From positions 1 through 64,000 of the forward strand of contig JBBINR010000001.1 of assembly GCA_037443785.1 (NCBI GenBank): a stretch of 64,000 nucleotides of DNA, in the 5' to 3' direction. A program made the position numbers and the translations under genes. Source of the DNA: JAQUOA01 sp037443785 (GTDB lineage: Bacteria > Bacteroidota > Ignavibacteria > UBA10030 > UBA8401). Shown here piece by piece: positions 44,479 through 54,340 of this stretch (position 1 is its first letter; every line of letters starts with the position of its first letter). The notes beneath the pieces were generated by a model. The model was not told the origin of the DNA. It made no database searches and saw only the letters and a list, made by a program, of their open reading frames with translations.

Positions 44479-47466
44479 ATGAAAGTTTTTTCTCGCTTTT
44501 TTCTTTTTGTCGGCTTTTTGCCGGCAGTCGTGTTCGGACAGAATACCGTGCGCGGAATTATCTCTGATTCTTCAAATCATGATCCGATTGTCGGCGCCAA
44601 TGTTGTTGTCATCAATTCTTCATTGGGTACTGCAACAAATCTCGACGGTGAATTTACAATCCTTCACATTCCTTCAGGTTTACAAAAAATAAAAGTGTCG
44701 TGTATCGGATATGAACCGCAAGTCCGAGAAATAAATTTCGAAAAAGAAAAAGATGTTCAGTTGAATGTGGCCTTGACGCCAACAGTGATTTCCGGTGAAG
44801 AAGTCGTGATTACCGCTCAAATGCGCGGGCAGATCGCCGCGATCAATCAGCAACTAACGGCAAAGACAATGGTGAATGTTGTTTCGGAAGAGAGAATTAA
44901 AGAGCTGCCCGATGCCAACGCTGCCGATGCTATTGGCCGTCTTCCGGGTGTGTCTTTGATTCGAAGCGGGGGAGAAGCAAGTAAGATTGTTCTGCGCGGA
45001 CTGAGCAGCAAATTTTCTATTGTTACGATTGATGGAAACAGGATGTCGCCGACGGATGCGAATGAGCGAGGAGTTGACTTGAGTACGGTTTCTCAAGGAT
45101 CACTGGCCGGAATAGAACTCACCAAAGCATCCACTTCTGATAAAGATGCCGATGCTATTGCCGGAAGTGTTAATCTGGTCACACGCAAAGCACCTTCCGA
45201 ACGGTTGCTCAGAATTGAGCCGCGAGGATCGTATAATGGAATGGATAAATCTGCACAGCAATATAATTTCTCCGGTAAATATGGCGAACGCTTTTTTGAT
45301 GACGTTTTTGGATTACAACTTTCAGGCAATATAGAAAGAATTATTCGAAGCAATGAGTCGTCAGATTTTAACTACCAGGATTTCATCAAGTATTACGAGA
45401 TCACGCAATTCAGACCAACGTACGTCAGCGAGATTAGAAAACGGGGCGGGGGCAATATCGTTTTTGATTTTGATACGCCTGACGAGGGGAACATTCGCCT
45501 GAATACGAGTTACAATAAAACATCCCGAAGTTTTCTCACCTCAAATAGAAATTATGTCCAAACCGGAAGTGTTGCCTACGACTACAGAGATCAGGAAATC
45601 GACATCACGACATTTAATTCATTCCTTCATGGAGAAAACAATTTCTTCGGTGTTAAAGCTGATTGGAATCTTGCATACTCACAAGCAAAACGAAATGACC
45701 CGTTTGATTTTGAGTTATATATGGTAGAGCCATCCAACAGAGTCAATGGAGAACAGGTTTCCGGGACGAACGATCTTCCGGATATCTACAAAAGAGGTCC
45801 TGTAGAGAACTGGGCCCAGTACGCTTTAAACAATTTCCAGGCCGCAACTATAGATCATGCCAATGATAATGCTCAATCAAATTTCGATAAAGAAAAAAGC
45901 GCATCGTTGAATCTATTACGAGGGTACGCGCTGACCGATTATTTATCAGGTGAAATAAAACTTGGCGCAAAATTCAGGCAAAAGTCGAGATTTGCTGCAT
46001 TTCATCAGGTGCGGGCCAACTACTATTTAAATCCATGGCCCGTGTGGACAAAACAGGATGACGGCACTGTTGTTCAAAAAAATCTGCCTGGAACGCGATT
46101 TGAAAATCTTGCTTTAACACAGGGAGGGCAAGTTATCTTTGCAAATTTTCTCGATCCCACTCCCGGCAGCAGGTCGGTGTATGGAAAATATTCGCTCTAT
46201 CCGCTGATTAATCGAGATGCGTTGCGATTATGGAGACAGTTGAATATTCACGGATATTTAGACCAGACCGGGAACGATCCGGAATACAAAGAGAATGTTG
46301 AAGCGGAAGCTGATGATTACGGAGTTACCGAGCGAGTGTTCGCCGGATATGCGATGCACACATTCAATGCTGGTCAGAATATTTCGCTGATTACCGGCCT
46401 TCGCGTAGAAAGCGATGACAATGAGTACACATCGAGGTATACACCAAAAACTCTCAGCGGATTTCCATTTCCGATTGGCGAATTACGGGATACTACAGTT
46501 TTTCATAAAGAAACCGTTGTGCTTCCCAATTTTCACGCCATTTTCCGTCCAACAGATTTTATGACACTTCGAGCGGCAAGTTTTAAAATGCTGGCGAGAC
46601 CGGATTTTAATCAACGATTGTTAAAATTTGTTGCAAGTTCGATCACCGGTGTTAATACGATGAATGTTGGAAATCCAAACTTGCACAATGCCGTTGCGTG
46701 GAATTATGAAGTGCAAACTCAATTTTACGGAAATGCCATCGGATTATTTTCTGTCTCTGCCTTTTATAAAGACATTAAGAGCATGTACCATATCGTTAAC
46801 AATTTGCAAATTTCCGGACAACATGCACTTGATAGTATTGGAGTTCCTTGGAAAAACCCATATGCAGACGATAATGTGAAGTTTAATCTCATATTTCCGT
46901 ATAACTCGTCAAAGCCGACGCGTGTATGGGGTTTTGAAGTTGAACATCAAACAAACTTTAAATTTCTTCCCGGTCTGTTACGTAATCTTGTCCTGAATTA
47001 TAATTTCACCATTGTTCGTTCAGAAACCTGGGTCTCATCGTCGAAAACAGTAACCGATACGGTCATATTAATGCCGATCGGAATTAAAGTTCCTCGAACC
47101 ACAATTGTTCCGATTGAAATTAAACAGAAATTAGAAGATCAGCCGGAAGTTTTTGGTAACGTCTCTCTCGGGTATGATATTAAAGATTTTTCGGTGAGGG
47201 TGTCAGTCTTTCATCAAAGCAAATACAATATCTCCTTTTCATCAAATGGCCGGAATGACGGAATTCAAGATGCATATACGCGGTGGGATATCGCCTTTAA
47301 ACAAGGGGTGACCGATAATGTTTCCGTGACCTTGAATCTCAATAATATTACAAACACGCAAGAAGGTTCTTCAGTCATTAATAGAGGTTCTCCAGGATGG
47401 GTTTTATCTGACAGAAGTATTCGATACGGTGCAACAGCAGATCTTGGCGTCAGAATTGAGCTTTAA
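44479..47466 (+). CDS. TonB-dependent receptor for glycan uptake
   Basis: 995 residues. Signal peptide about 1-20; carboxypeptidase-regulatory-like domain about 22-105 ('GIISDSSNHDPIVGANVVVI'); plug about 120-240 ('ADAIGRLPGVSLIRSGGEAS', 'VLRGLSSKFSIVTIDGNRM', cited in parts); barrel to the C-terminus. No STN domain, so it is a transporter and not a signalling receptor. There is no SusD-like partner next to it. Its neighbours (secreted beta-helix, GH31 enzymes, uronate genes) point to oligosaccharide import across the outer membrane. Confidence 0.92.
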   Translation: MKVFSRFFLFVGFLPAVVFGQNTVRGIISDSSNHDPIVGANVVVINSSLGTATNLDGEFTILHIPSGLQKIKVSCIGYEPQVREINFEKEKDVQLNVALTPTVISGEEVVITAQMRGQIAAINQQLTAKTMVNVVSEERIKELPDANAADAIGRLPGVSLIRSGGEASKIVLRGLSSKFSIVTIDGNRMSPTDANERGVDLSTVSQGSLAGIELTKASTSDKDADAIAGSVNLVTRKAPSERLLRIEPRGSYNGMDKSAQQYNFSGKYGERFFDDVFGLQLSGNIERIIRSNESSDFNYQDFIKYYEITQFRPTYVSEIRKRGGGNIVFDFDTPDEGNIRLNTSYNKTSRSFLTSNRNYVQTGSVAYDYRDQEIDITTFNSFLHGENNFFGVKADWNLAYSQAKRNDPFDFELYMVEPSNRVNGEQVSGTNDLPDIYKRGPVENWAQYALNNFQAATIDHANDNAQSNFDKEKSASLNLLRGYALTDYLSGEIKLGAKFRQKSRFAAFHQVRANYYLNPWPVWTKQDDGTVVQKNLPGTRFENLALTQGGQVIFANFLDPTPGSRSVYGKYSLYPLINRDALRLWRQLNIHGYLDQTGNDPEYKENVEAEADDYGVTERVFAGYAMHTFNAGQNISLITGLRVESDDNEYTSRYTPKTLSGFPFPIGELRDTTVFHKETVVLPNFHAIFRPTDFMTLRAASFKMLARPDFNQRLLKFVASSITGVNTMNVGNPNLHNAVAWNYEVQTQFYGNAIGLFSVSAFYKDIKSMYHIVNNLQISGQHALDSIGVPWKNPYADDNVKFNLIFPYNSSKPTRVWGFEVEHQTNFKFLPGLLRNLVLNYNFTIVRSETWVSSSKTVTDTVILMPIGIKVPRTTIVPIEIKQKLEDQPEVFGNVSLGYDIKDFSVRVSVFHQSKYNISFSSNGRNDGIQDAYTRWDIAFKQGVTDNVSVTLNLNNITNTQEGSSVINRGSPGWVLSDRSIRYGATADLGVRIEL

Positions 47467-47508
47467 CCACAAATCACAATTACCATTTACCAACAATAGG
47501 AGGTTGCA

Positions 47509-49158
47509 ATGCGAAGTATTGTTATCGTAGTAGCGATGGTCTTGCTATACGCAGTGTCGGTGTTTGGACAGGCTGCGGATGAAGTTGTGTTGTCCGATTA
47601 TGCTGCGTCGGGAAAATATCTCAACGATCAAATTGCGAGTGATACGACAGCACTTGGGGCCAGAAACAATCCAAACCGAACGTATGTATTGAAACGAGGA
47701 GGAACGTATTTGATGGTTGCTTCCATACGAAACAATGCATGGACGTTGAAAATTAAGGCTGAAAATGGTGCTGGGAAAAAACCTGTTGTGTATGCATTCA
47801 AAAATACGACAACGGGAGCCTATGCTGCACAGCAATTTGATGTTCGCGGAAATTTTTGGATCAAGAACGTAGCGATGGTTGGATGGTCTACAATTCCCGG
47901 TGAAATTTCACTTATGCCGGCGCGCATTATTCAAGTCAACGGGGCGGGATTCGATGTTCAGGTAGATAGTTGTGTCCTTCTCGGGGCGAACGGAGCATTA
48001 ATACAGGTGCCGACGGCTACTCATTTCGTTTCGGTAACCAATACACTCTTTACGCAATGGGGCAATATCTTTAATTCAGATATCGGTAACGGAAGACCGC
48101 TTGATTTTAGAAATACGTCGATCGATTCTGTCGTCATTCGGAATTGCACTTTCGTTGATGGAACAGACAGAATTGTGCGCCATCATTCCAGTGTCGGCGG
48201 ACTTAAGTATTTTATTTTCGATCACAATACAATCGTTAATTCGCTATCAGCACATGGTTGTCTTGAACTAGGAAAAGTCGGGGCAAAAGTCACAATCACG
48301 AATAATCTGTTTGTCGATAATTTTGTGCTTGGGCGTGATTCCACCGATGATGTCCGATTAGCTGAATTTGGTGATCCTAATGAAAAAGAACCAAACGGGA
48401 AAAATAGAATGACGTTCGTCGGCAGCGTTCCGGATTCTGCCGGCCAAGTTGTTCTTACCCAGTGGGTCGTGAGAAACAATTATTATGCCGTAACGCCCGC
48501 AGTCCAAACATGGTACGATTCTAAAAGTGCGCTGGGTATTGGAAGCTTAATTCCATTGACCCACCATATTAGCGGTAAACTTGGAGCGGATTCACTTACA
48601 GCATTTAAGAAAGATACCATTGCTTTTACACTGTCTACAAAGAATTTAGTACCATTTGCAACTTGGTATTTTGATCCTGCAGGGGCAAATAAGAAGAAAG
48701 TCAATACAGGTTTTAGTGCTGCTGTTGATATGCAGCGTTCAGATTGGACATTCTATACCGATACATTAAATTTGAAATATTCCACATCAAGACCTGCCTA
48801 CAAAGGCGCCGATGGCGGGCAGCCTGCAGGTTCGCTTATGTGGTGGAATGTTTCCGTCCTTGGTGTTGAAAAACCAGCACTGCACAGTACGCCGGAAACA
48901 TTTTCACTTGATCAGAATTATCCAAATCCATTTAATCCCAGCACTCACTTGAGTTATACCGTTGGACACGCTGGATTTGTATCATTAAAAGTGTATGATC
49001 TTTTAGGACGAGAAGTTGCAACTTTGGTTAATGAAACCATGCAGCCCGGCAGTTACACTGCTCAATGGAATGCATCAGGAGTCAGCAGCGGTGTGTATCT
49101 TTATAAAATGGAATCAGGATCTTTCGTTTCTACAAAGAAAATGATTTTGATGAAATAA
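47509..49158 (+). CDS. Secreted right-handed beta-helix protein with type IX sorting domain (possible polysaccharide lyase)
   Basis: 549 residues. Signal peptide about 1-21. The body alternates short beta-strands with Asn-rich turns ('VTNTLFTQWGNIFNS', 'VVIRNCTFVDG', 'FIFDHNTIVN', 'VTITNNLFVDN'), the pattern of parallel beta-helices such as pectate and alginate/chondroitin lyases or DUF4957/DUF5123 proteins. I cannot identify catalytic residues. The last 88 residues are a sorting domain ('LDQNYPNPFNPSTHLSY' ... 'TKKMILMK'). AGGAGG precedes the start. Probably cleaves or binds a uronate-containing polymer outside the cell. Confidence 0.8.
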   Translation: MRSIVIVVAMVLLYAVSVFGQAADEVVLSDYAASGKYLNDQIASDTTALGARNNPNRTYVLKRGGTYLMVASIRNNAWTLKIKAENGAGKKPVVYAFKNTTTGAYAAQQFDVRGNFWIKNVAMVGWSTIPGEISLMPARIIQVNGAGFDVQVDSCVLLGANGALIQVPTATHFVSVTNTLFTQWGNIFNSDIGNGRPLDFRNTSIDSVVIRNCTFVDGTDRIVRHHSSVGGLKYFIFDHNTIVNSLSAHGCLELGKVGAKVTITNNLFVDNFVLGRDSTDDVRLAEFGDPNEKEPNGKNRMTFVGSVPDSAGQVVLTQWVVRNNYYAVTPAVQTWYDSKSALGIGSLIPLTHHISGKLGADSLTAFKKDTIAFTLSTKNLVPFATWYFDPAGANKKKVNTGFSAAVDMQRSDWTFYTDTLNLKYSTSRPAYKGADGGQPAGSLMWWNVSVLGVEKPALHSTPETFSLDQNYPNPFNPSTHLSYTVGHAGFVSLKVYDLLGREVATLVNETMQPGSYTAQWNASGVSSGVYLYKMESGSFVSTKKMILMK

Positions 49159-49170
49159 TTTGTTTGAACA

Positions 49171-49204
49171 AGGGCTGAGCAAACCCTCAGCCCTATTTGT
49201 TTTC
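49171..49204 (+). terminator. Terminator after the beta-helix gene
   Basis: AGGGCTGAG (49171-49179) pairs with CTCAGCCCT (49186-49194); the 6-nt loop is CAAACC and a T-rich tail follows (ATTTGTTTT). Confidence 0.8.
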
Positions 49205-49222
49205 GAAATACAGTAAATATAT

Positions 49223-51700
49223 ATGATCTCTCCGAGAATTAAACTTTTTCTTATTGTCGTCACTGTTTTACCAACAGTGTTCGTTCGCAGCGATCTTTTT
49301 GCGCGAGAAATATTAACAAACTATGCAAGTCATCGAACTGAAGGACGAAGTCTTGTCTTTACGACAACCAGCGGGCAGCAGCTGCGAATAACGCCGTACG
49401 GCGACAATATTCTTCGGATGCAATCAGTCCGCAAAGGTGAAGATTTCGTTTCCGATGATCGATATGAAATGGTTGAGTCACATGAGTGGCCCGGTGTGTT
49501 GACGCTGAAGGATGAAGGAAGGTATTTCTCTATATCTCCAAAAGACAGTGGAGGATTTTCCATTCGTCTTGATAAAAATCCGGTGCGAGTATCATTCGTT
49601 TCCAATTCCGGTCATCAAATTTTGTTGCGGGAACGCGATGGTATTGTATGGGACGGAGATTCAATTCACACTTCATTTGATTATGACCCCGCGGAACATT
49701 TTACAGGTGTAGGGCATGGATTTTTTGGCCGGGCATCAAGTATTGATTTACGCGGTGAAAAAATTGCGCATAATTATGGCACAATGCACGGTCAGCAGTC
49801 GCCGTTGATTGTTCCATTTTATCTTTCGAGCAAAGGATATGGAGTTTTTCTTAACTGCACATTTACGAATGAATTTAATTTTGGGAAAGACGGTCAGTAC
49901 GAATTTTCACTCTTTGGCGGTGGACAAATCGATTATTTCTTCATCATTGGACCGGAATTTACATCAATTATAGATCGTTACACACAATTAACCGGAAGGC
50001 CTCGTTTCCCTCCCAAAGCATTTTTTGGTCTTGCACTTTCGGATAAAGGAAATGACCATACCACTTCCGATCCTTCCGATGAAAAATGGTGGAAGAGAAA
50101 AATTACAGAACACCGAAATGCAGGATTTCCTCTCGATCATATTATCAATGACAATCGATGGCGGGCAGGCGGTGGAAAGCGATGCGAATCATATTTTGAT
50201 TGGGATCCGGAACGATATCCGAATCCAAGTGAATATGAACAATGGGTGCAATCGAATGGATTAATTTTGACTTTAGACTTTAATCGATGCATTGCATCGC
50301 ACAGCGATGGATGGAAAACTTCGTTCAACATTCCTGAATCGAAGCTGATCGATTTTAGTGATGCAGCTCCTGATTTCACAAAAAAGGAAGTTCGTTCGTG
50401 GTGGTGGAATTTGATGTGGGAAAAATCGTTGGATCCCAAACTGAAATTTCCCGGCGATGCCTTGTGGATTGATGAGTTTGATGAGATGGGAAAAACAGAA
50501 GTGAATGCAAAGCTTGGCAATGGACGGACATGGCTCGAAATGCGCAACTACTGGTTCTTTCTCGTTGCAAAAGCATTAGTGCAGGAAGGCTGGGATAAAA
50601 ATTTTAAAGATTCGAAACGGCCTTTTGTGTGGGTACGCGGAATGACTGCCGGTGCACAACGCTACGCAACATTATGGAGCGGTGACATTGACCAAACGTA
50701 CGATGATATGAAAACGCAGGTGCGAGGAATGCAGCTTGCCGGAATTTCGGGTTTTCCTTTTTGGGGACATGATGCTGGAGGATTTCGTTTTGATGGCACG
50801 ATACCTGGACCGAGCGATGCATTATATCGACAATGGTCAATGGCATTCGGAAGTTTTACACCCTACTGGAAACCGCACGGCGTAGGAATTTCTCGATGGC
50901 CGCTTGATCGTCCGAAAGAAGTTCAGCAGGATGCAAAAAAATATTCTCAACTTCGGTATACACTCATGCCTTACACGTACACATATGCACACGTTGCTGC
51001 AGAAACTGGAATTCCGATGACGCGTGCGATGATTCTTGATCATCAGAATGAATCGACCGCATGGGAAAGCGATCTTCAATATATGTGGGGGAAAGAAATA
51101 CTTGTTGCTCCAAATTGCACAGACAGCAGTAATGTTTCCGTGTGGCTTCCAAATGGAGAGTGGTACGATTTCTGGAATGATGCAAAGTTTTCAGGCAATC
51201 GGACGATTTCATATCCGGCACCAATCGGAAAACTTCCACTGTTTGTCAAAGCGGGCTCAATCATTCCAATGGCAAATTATGCATTGAGCACGGCATTTAT
51301 TCGTAGTGACAGCCTAACGATACATATTTACACAGGAAATGATGCAGCGTTTCAACTATACGAAGATGATGGTGTAACGGAATACTACAAAACGAAAAAT
51401 GAATACCGCACAACGGCTATTTCCTATATACAGTCTTCGACATTAATCAATATTGCGGCTGTGCAGGGAAATTACCAATCAGCGGCAAAAGCAAGAGCAT
51501 ATCGAATTGTGCTTCACGGATTATCCAATCCGCAAATTTTTACAGTCAATGGTGTCGAACTGAGTCAAATGCAAGCTGAGAAGGATGCAATTGCAGCACA
51601 CGAAGGAGTAGTTTGGAATGAGAAGATGAAATTACTTTCCATTTACATTAAAACAACACCAGTAAACCAATCACTTACACTTGAACCTATAAAAAATTGA
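49223..51700 (+). CDS. Exported GH31 alpha-glycosidase A
   Basis: 825 residues with a signal peptide (about 1-28). N-terminal beta-sandwich, then the GH31 barrel: 'RPRFPPKAFFGLALSDK', nucleophile Asp417 in 'LWIDEFDEMG' (the usual motif is W-x-D-M-N-E), acid/base Asp488 in 'LWSGDIDQ', and 'FPFWGHDAGGF'. A C-terminal beta domain ends it. No sorting domain, so probably periplasmic. The nucleophile context differs from ordinary alpha-glucosidases, so alpha-glucosidase, alpha-xylosidase or another specificity are all possible. Eight bases separate it from the next GH31 gene. Confidence 0.9.
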   Translation: MISPRIKLFLIVVTVLPTVFVRSDLFAREILTNYASHRTEGRSLVFTTTSGQQLRITPYGDNILRMQSVRKGEDFVSDDRYEMVESHEWPGVLTLKDEGRYFSISPKDSGGFSIRLDKNPVRVSFVSNSGHQILLRERDGIVWDGDSIHTSFDYDPAEHFTGVGHGFFGRASSIDLRGEKIAHNYGTMHGQQSPLIVPFYLSSKGYGVFLNCTFTNEFNFGKDGQYEFSLFGGGQIDYFFIIGPEFTSIIDRYTQLTGRPRFPPKAFFGLALSDKGNDHTTSDPSDEKWWKRKITEHRNAGFPLDHIINDNRWRAGGGKRCESYFDWDPERYPNPSEYEQWVQSNGLILTLDFNRCIASHSDGWKTSFNIPESKLIDFSDAAPDFTKKEVRSWWWNLMWEKSLDPKLKFPGDALWIDEFDEMGKTEVNAKLGNGRTWLEMRNYWFFLVAKALVQEGWDKNFKDSKRPFVWVRGMTAGAQRYATLWSGDIDQTYDDMKTQVRGMQLAGISGFPFWGHDAGGFRFDGTIPGPSDALYRQWSMAFGSFTPYWKPHGVGISRWPLDRPKEVQQDAKKYSQLRYTLMPYTYTYAHVAAETGIPMTRAMILDHQNESTAWESDLQYMWGKEILVAPNCTDSSNVSVWLPNGEWYDFWNDAKFSGNRTISYPAPIGKLPLFVKAGSIIPMANYALSTAFIRSDSLTIHIYTGNDAAFQLYEDDGVTEYYKTKNEYRTTAISYIQSSTLINIAAVQGNYQSAAKARAYRIVLHGLSNPQIFTVNGVELSQMQAEKDAIAAHEGVVWNEKMKLLSIYIKTTPVNQSLTLEPIKN

Positions 51701-51707
51701 GCAATAC

Positions 51708-54173
51708 ATGAGAGTACGATTATTGTCCCTTCTTTTATTCATGACATTCACGCTTCATGCACAAACATATCTTGGAAAATTTTCGCGCCTTGATTACGAT
51801 AAAAAATCAGTTGTTATCAAATCGGATTCTTCTGTCGTCCGGCTGCAGTTTTACATGTCAGATATTTTACGGATTGATTTTCTTTCATCGCCGCGATCTG
51901 TTCCGGATTCTTCATTTGCCGTAATTGAAATACCCGTCGATGGTGTTCAATTTTCTCTCAACGAAAAAGATTCATCTATTGTCATTGCATCTTCGAAAAT
52001 TCAAATTCATTGTCAAAAATTTCCTTTGAGATTTTCTTTTTTCGATTCATTAGGAAATATGCTTCTTGAAGAACCGAAGATTGGAGGAATATCCACAAAT
52101 GGAGAGAAGCGCAGTGTGCGTTTTGCACTACATTCCAATGACCATTTCTACGGAACAGGGGAACGCGGAACAAGTCTTGATAAACGCGGACAAAAATTTG
52201 AAAATTGGAATACGCAGATCGGCGGTTACTCAACCCCGCTTGCTACGATGAACCTTAACGTTACTCTGTTGACGACATCAGCGGGGTATGCGCTCTTCTA
52301 TGATAACTCATACAAAGGTGAATTTGATCTCGGCGCAACAGACACGACAACTTTTTTCTATACCGCATTTGGCGGCGAGATGACCTATTATTTGATTGCC
52401 GGAAAAACAATCCCAGAGCAGTTAGAAAAATACACGTGGCTGACCGGACGGCAGCCGCTTCCTCCGCGCTGGGCGTTTGGATTCACGCAGTCTAAAAATA
52501 AATATCAAAATGAAGCTGAAGCCCGCTCAATTGTAAAAACGATACGTGAAAAAAATATTCCGTGCGATGCAATCGTTCTCGATCTGGCATGGTTCAAAAA
52601 CATGGGAGATATTGCGTGGAATGAACCATTGTGGCCTGCTCATGCAAAGATGGAAAAGGATTTTCTTCAACAAGGAATAAAAACAATTCTCATTACCGAA
52701 CCGTACATCATCGAGCCGTCGCTTAATTTTTATGAAGGGGATTCGCTTGGCTATCTTGCAAAAGACTCCACGGGAAAAACATTTATCTTCGATAAATGGT
52801 GGTCATGCGGATATGCGTGCAACTCTTCACTATTAGATATAACGAATCCGAAAGCGAGGCAATGGTGGTGGAGCAAACATCCTTCATCGTTTGGTGAACT
52901 TACTGCCGGAATATGGACAGATCTTGGCGAGCCGGAGCGGCATCCTGAGAATATGTTTCATTATTTAGGCTCAACAATAAAAATTCATAACATCTATAAT
53001 TTGCTTTGGGCAAAAACCATGTTCGATGGATTTAATCAATTGCGTCCGGGAGAGCGCGTAGTAAATCTCACTCGATCCGGATCAGCTGGAATTCAGCGCT
53101 ATGGAATTTTGCCGTGGTCCGGCGATGTTGCGCGAAGTTTCGGCGGACTTTCGGTGCAGCTTCCGATGGTGTTGAATATGGGAATGTCCGGCATTGCGTA
53201 TCACAATTCGGATATCGGCGGGTATTCACGCATTCCAACAACGCCGGAATTGTACGCACGCTGGATGGAGTATGGAACATTTTGTCCTATCGCGAGAGCA
53301 CATGGAGCGGGAGAAATTGTGAATGGTTCCGCAACCGAACCATGGATGTTTGGGGAAGAGACGGAAAAAATTTCGAGAGAGTATATTTCACTTCGCTATA
53401 CGCTGCTTCCGTATATCTATACGATGGCACATCAAAACTACACGACAGGAATGCCTCTTGTGCGTCCGCTGTTTTGGTTGGAGCCGAATAATCCGAAGTT
53501 CGTTAACGAAAGTTCATCATACATGTGGGGCGATGCATTTCTTGTGTCGCCTGTTGTTGAAGCAGGACAGAAGTCCAAAGAAATTAATTTTCCATCCGGG
53601 AAATGGATAAACTTCTGGACTGATGAAATTGTCGATGGAGATAAATCTATAACAGTTGACGCACCCCTAGGCAAGATGCCAATTTTTGTGAAGCAAGGAA
53701 GTATCATTCCAATGGCGCCGTTGATGAAATATTCCGATGAACGCCCCGTCGATACATTGACAATTCGCGTGTATCCTTCTGCAAAGGAGTCCACATCATA
53801 CACATTGTATGAAGATGATGGTAGAACATTGGAATATCAATCAGGAAATTTTTCGCAAACAATGTTTACACAATCGTACCAGTCTGTAAAAGGAACCTCT
53901 TCGCTTATTCTTACGTGTGGACCATCTGTCGGAACATACAAAGGAATGCTGAGCAAACGAACATATCTGTTTGAAGTGCATGGAATCAATCGCAAACCGG
54001 GTAAAATATTGAATTACAAATCCGAAGTTACTTCCCGTAAATCACTTGAAGTTTTGCGGAAACAGAATGAGGGATTTTATTATGACGCTGCCAAGCGCAT
54101 TCTTTACGTTCAATTATTTTGCAAAACAAATAGTGCTTATTCCGTGACTGTGAATGATGTGAAATTGCCTTGA
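51708..54173 (+). CDS. Exported GH31 alpha-glycosidase B
   Basis: 821 residues, signal peptide about 1-18. 'HFYGTGERG' and 'LPPRWAFGFTQSKNKY' introduce the barrel. Nucleophile Asp405 is in 'GIWTDLGEPE', acid/base Asp473 in 'LPWSGDVARS', and 'GIAYHNSDIGGY' follows. It is homologous to glycosidase A but clearly divergent, so the pair is not a recent duplication and probably cuts two different linkages. Ends with a terminator before the uronate genes. Confidence 0.92.
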   Translation: MRVRLLSLLLFMTFTLHAQTYLGKFSRLDYDKKSVVIKSDSSVVRLQFYMSDILRIDFLSSPRSVPDSSFAVIEIPVDGVQFSLNEKDSSIVIASSKIQIHCQKFPLRFSFFDSLGNMLLEEPKIGGISTNGEKRSVRFALHSNDHFYGTGERGTSLDKRGQKFENWNTQIGGYSTPLATMNLNVTLLTTSAGYALFYDNSYKGEFDLGATDTTTFFYTAFGGEMTYYLIAGKTIPEQLEKYTWLTGRQPLPPRWAFGFTQSKNKYQNEAEARSIVKTIREKNIPCDAIVLDLAWFKNMGDIAWNEPLWPAHAKMEKDFLQQGIKTILITEPYIIEPSLNFYEGDSLGYLAKDSTGKTFIFDKWWSCGYACNSSLLDITNPKARQWWWSKHPSSFGELTAGIWTDLGEPERHPENMFHYLGSTIKIHNIYNLLWAKTMFDGFNQLRPGERVVNLTRSGSAGIQRYGILPWSGDVARSFGGLSVQLPMVLNMGMSGIAYHNSDIGGYSRIPTTPELYARWMEYGTFCPIARAHGAGEIVNGSATEPWMFGEETEKISREYISLRYTLLPYIYTMAHQNYTTGMPLVRPLFWLEPNNPKFVNESSSYMWGDAFLVSPVVEAGQKSKEINFPSGKWINFWTDEIVDGDKSITVDAPLGKMPIFVKQGSIIPMAPLMKYSDERPVDTLTIRVYPSAKESTSYTLYEDDGRTLEYQSGNFSQTMFTQSYQSVKGTSSLILTCGPSVGTYKGMLSKRTYLFEVHGINRKPGKILNYKSEVTSRKSLEVLRKQNEGFYYDAAKRILYVQLFCKTNSAYSVTVNDVKLP

Positions 54174-54218
54174 AGAATTTTGCTGTACCGATTATGGTGA
54201 TGAACAAGGATATCTCAA

Positions 54219-54248
54219 AAAACCGCCAGCAAAATCACGGCGGTTTTT
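54219..54248 (+). terminator. Terminator between GH31 pair and uxaC operon
   Basis: AAAACCGCC (54219-54227) pairs with GGCGGTTTT (54239-54247), followed by T. It separates the extracytoplasmic from the catabolic genes. Confidence 0.85.
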
Positions 54249-54340
54249 AATTCAATTTAATTCTGCAAAATTAGTTTCTTATTCGTACCATAAAGACAAT
54301 GCTTTGCTTGATGAAAGTGTTTCGCTGAAAAGAGATTGTT

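Noticed and set aside
44479..49158. SusC/SusD pair
   Set aside because: The gene after the TonB receptor is a beta-helix protein with a type IX tag, not a lipoprotein of the SusD fold.
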